Source of the DNA: Zavarzinella formosa DSM 19928
GTDB taxonomy: Bacteria; Planctomycetota; Planctomycetia; Gemmatales; Gemmataceae
Length of the DNA: 56,381 nucleotides
NCBI RefSeq assembly: GCF_000255705.1
Contig: NZ_JH636446.1
Location: forward strand, 1-56,381
Reading direction: 5' to 3'
Shown: piece after piece, positions 56,340 through 56,381 of the stretch
Layout: the number at the start of each line of letters is the position of its first letter
Numbering within the stretch: position 1 is the stretch's first letter
Notes under the pieces: model-generated
Database searches by the model: none
The model's input: the letters and a program-made list of their open reading frames with translations, nothing else
Told to the model about the DNA's origin: nothing
Program-made: the position numbers and the translations under genes

Positions 56340-56381
56340 ATGCCCGCCGTCGTCCCGCTCGTCGCCGCCGCCGCCGGGTAC
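56340..56381 (+). CDS. Start of the next tail gene, truncated by the window edge
   Basis: ATG 56340 begins an open frame MPAVVPLVAAAAGY that runs to the last base. A short Ala-rich N-terminus in this place matches the small tail gene that often comes before the large tail-tip protein. Nothing more can be said. Confidence 0.4.
   Translation, partial: MPAVVPLVAAAAGY

Overview
The window is almost entirely one integrated mobile element, with about 650 bases of probable host DNA at its left edge. The host is not named by any gene here. High-GC codon use, frequent UUCG-loop hairpins, a secreted Ala/Pro-rich protein and the style of the MobF relaxase would fit a planctomycete (Gemmata-like), but this is a weak inference.

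Layout. (1) 1-690: gene-free flank, a minus-strand terminator and the 3' end of a tRNA, which looks like the attachment site. (2) 808-9074: tyrosine integrase, a leftward operon running from a ParB-like protein through a VirD4/TraG-type coupling protein and many small proteins to an excisionase-like HTH protein, and a divergent HTH regulator separated from it by a repeat-rich control region. (3) 9714-14017: sigma-like factor, DUF6166 protein, Cdc123/D123-type ATP-grasp protein, a Panacea toxin-antitoxin pair and a GP88-family protein. (4) 14112-19240: a promoter with a built-in palindrome, then a zinc-ribbon regulator, a possible sigma-like protein and a chain of tiny overlapping phage-type genes. 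(5) 19511-26000: cargo (GNAT, PIN_8-type nuclease, secreted protein) and phage accessory genes. (6) 26076-29315: a full MobF relaxase-helicase. (7) 30662-36873: two divergent phage early operons with GapR, NinB, an SSB-like protein and RusA. (8) 36874-39351: a gene-free stretch with tetraloop hairpins, an HNH-like protein, a DUF4062 defence-type gene and a DUF6456-like late-regulator candidate. (9) 39372-56381: a complete siphovirus head and tail module, from small terminase to NlpC/P60-like peptidase; its distal tail gene order resembles the Rhodobacter gene transfer agent. The element runs off the right edge.

How it works together. Integrase and excisionase would move the element in and out of a tRNA gene. 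ParB-like, sigma-like and HTH proteins would control maintenance. The early operons provide single-strand binding, annealing and junction resolution. The HK97-type head and non-contractile tail package DNA. Relaxase and coupling protein, with no type IV secretion channel visible here, suggest that the same DNA may also be mobilised by conjugation.

The most unusual points are: a phage carrying MobF relaxase plus coupling protein; two copies of a 210-240 base upstream module whose hairpins differ in sequence but keep their pairing; four copies of a hairpin-rich intergenic repeat, one of which supplies the relaxase ribosome binding site; a terminator directly before the small terminase gene; and a virion protein made of about sixteen 21-residue repeats.
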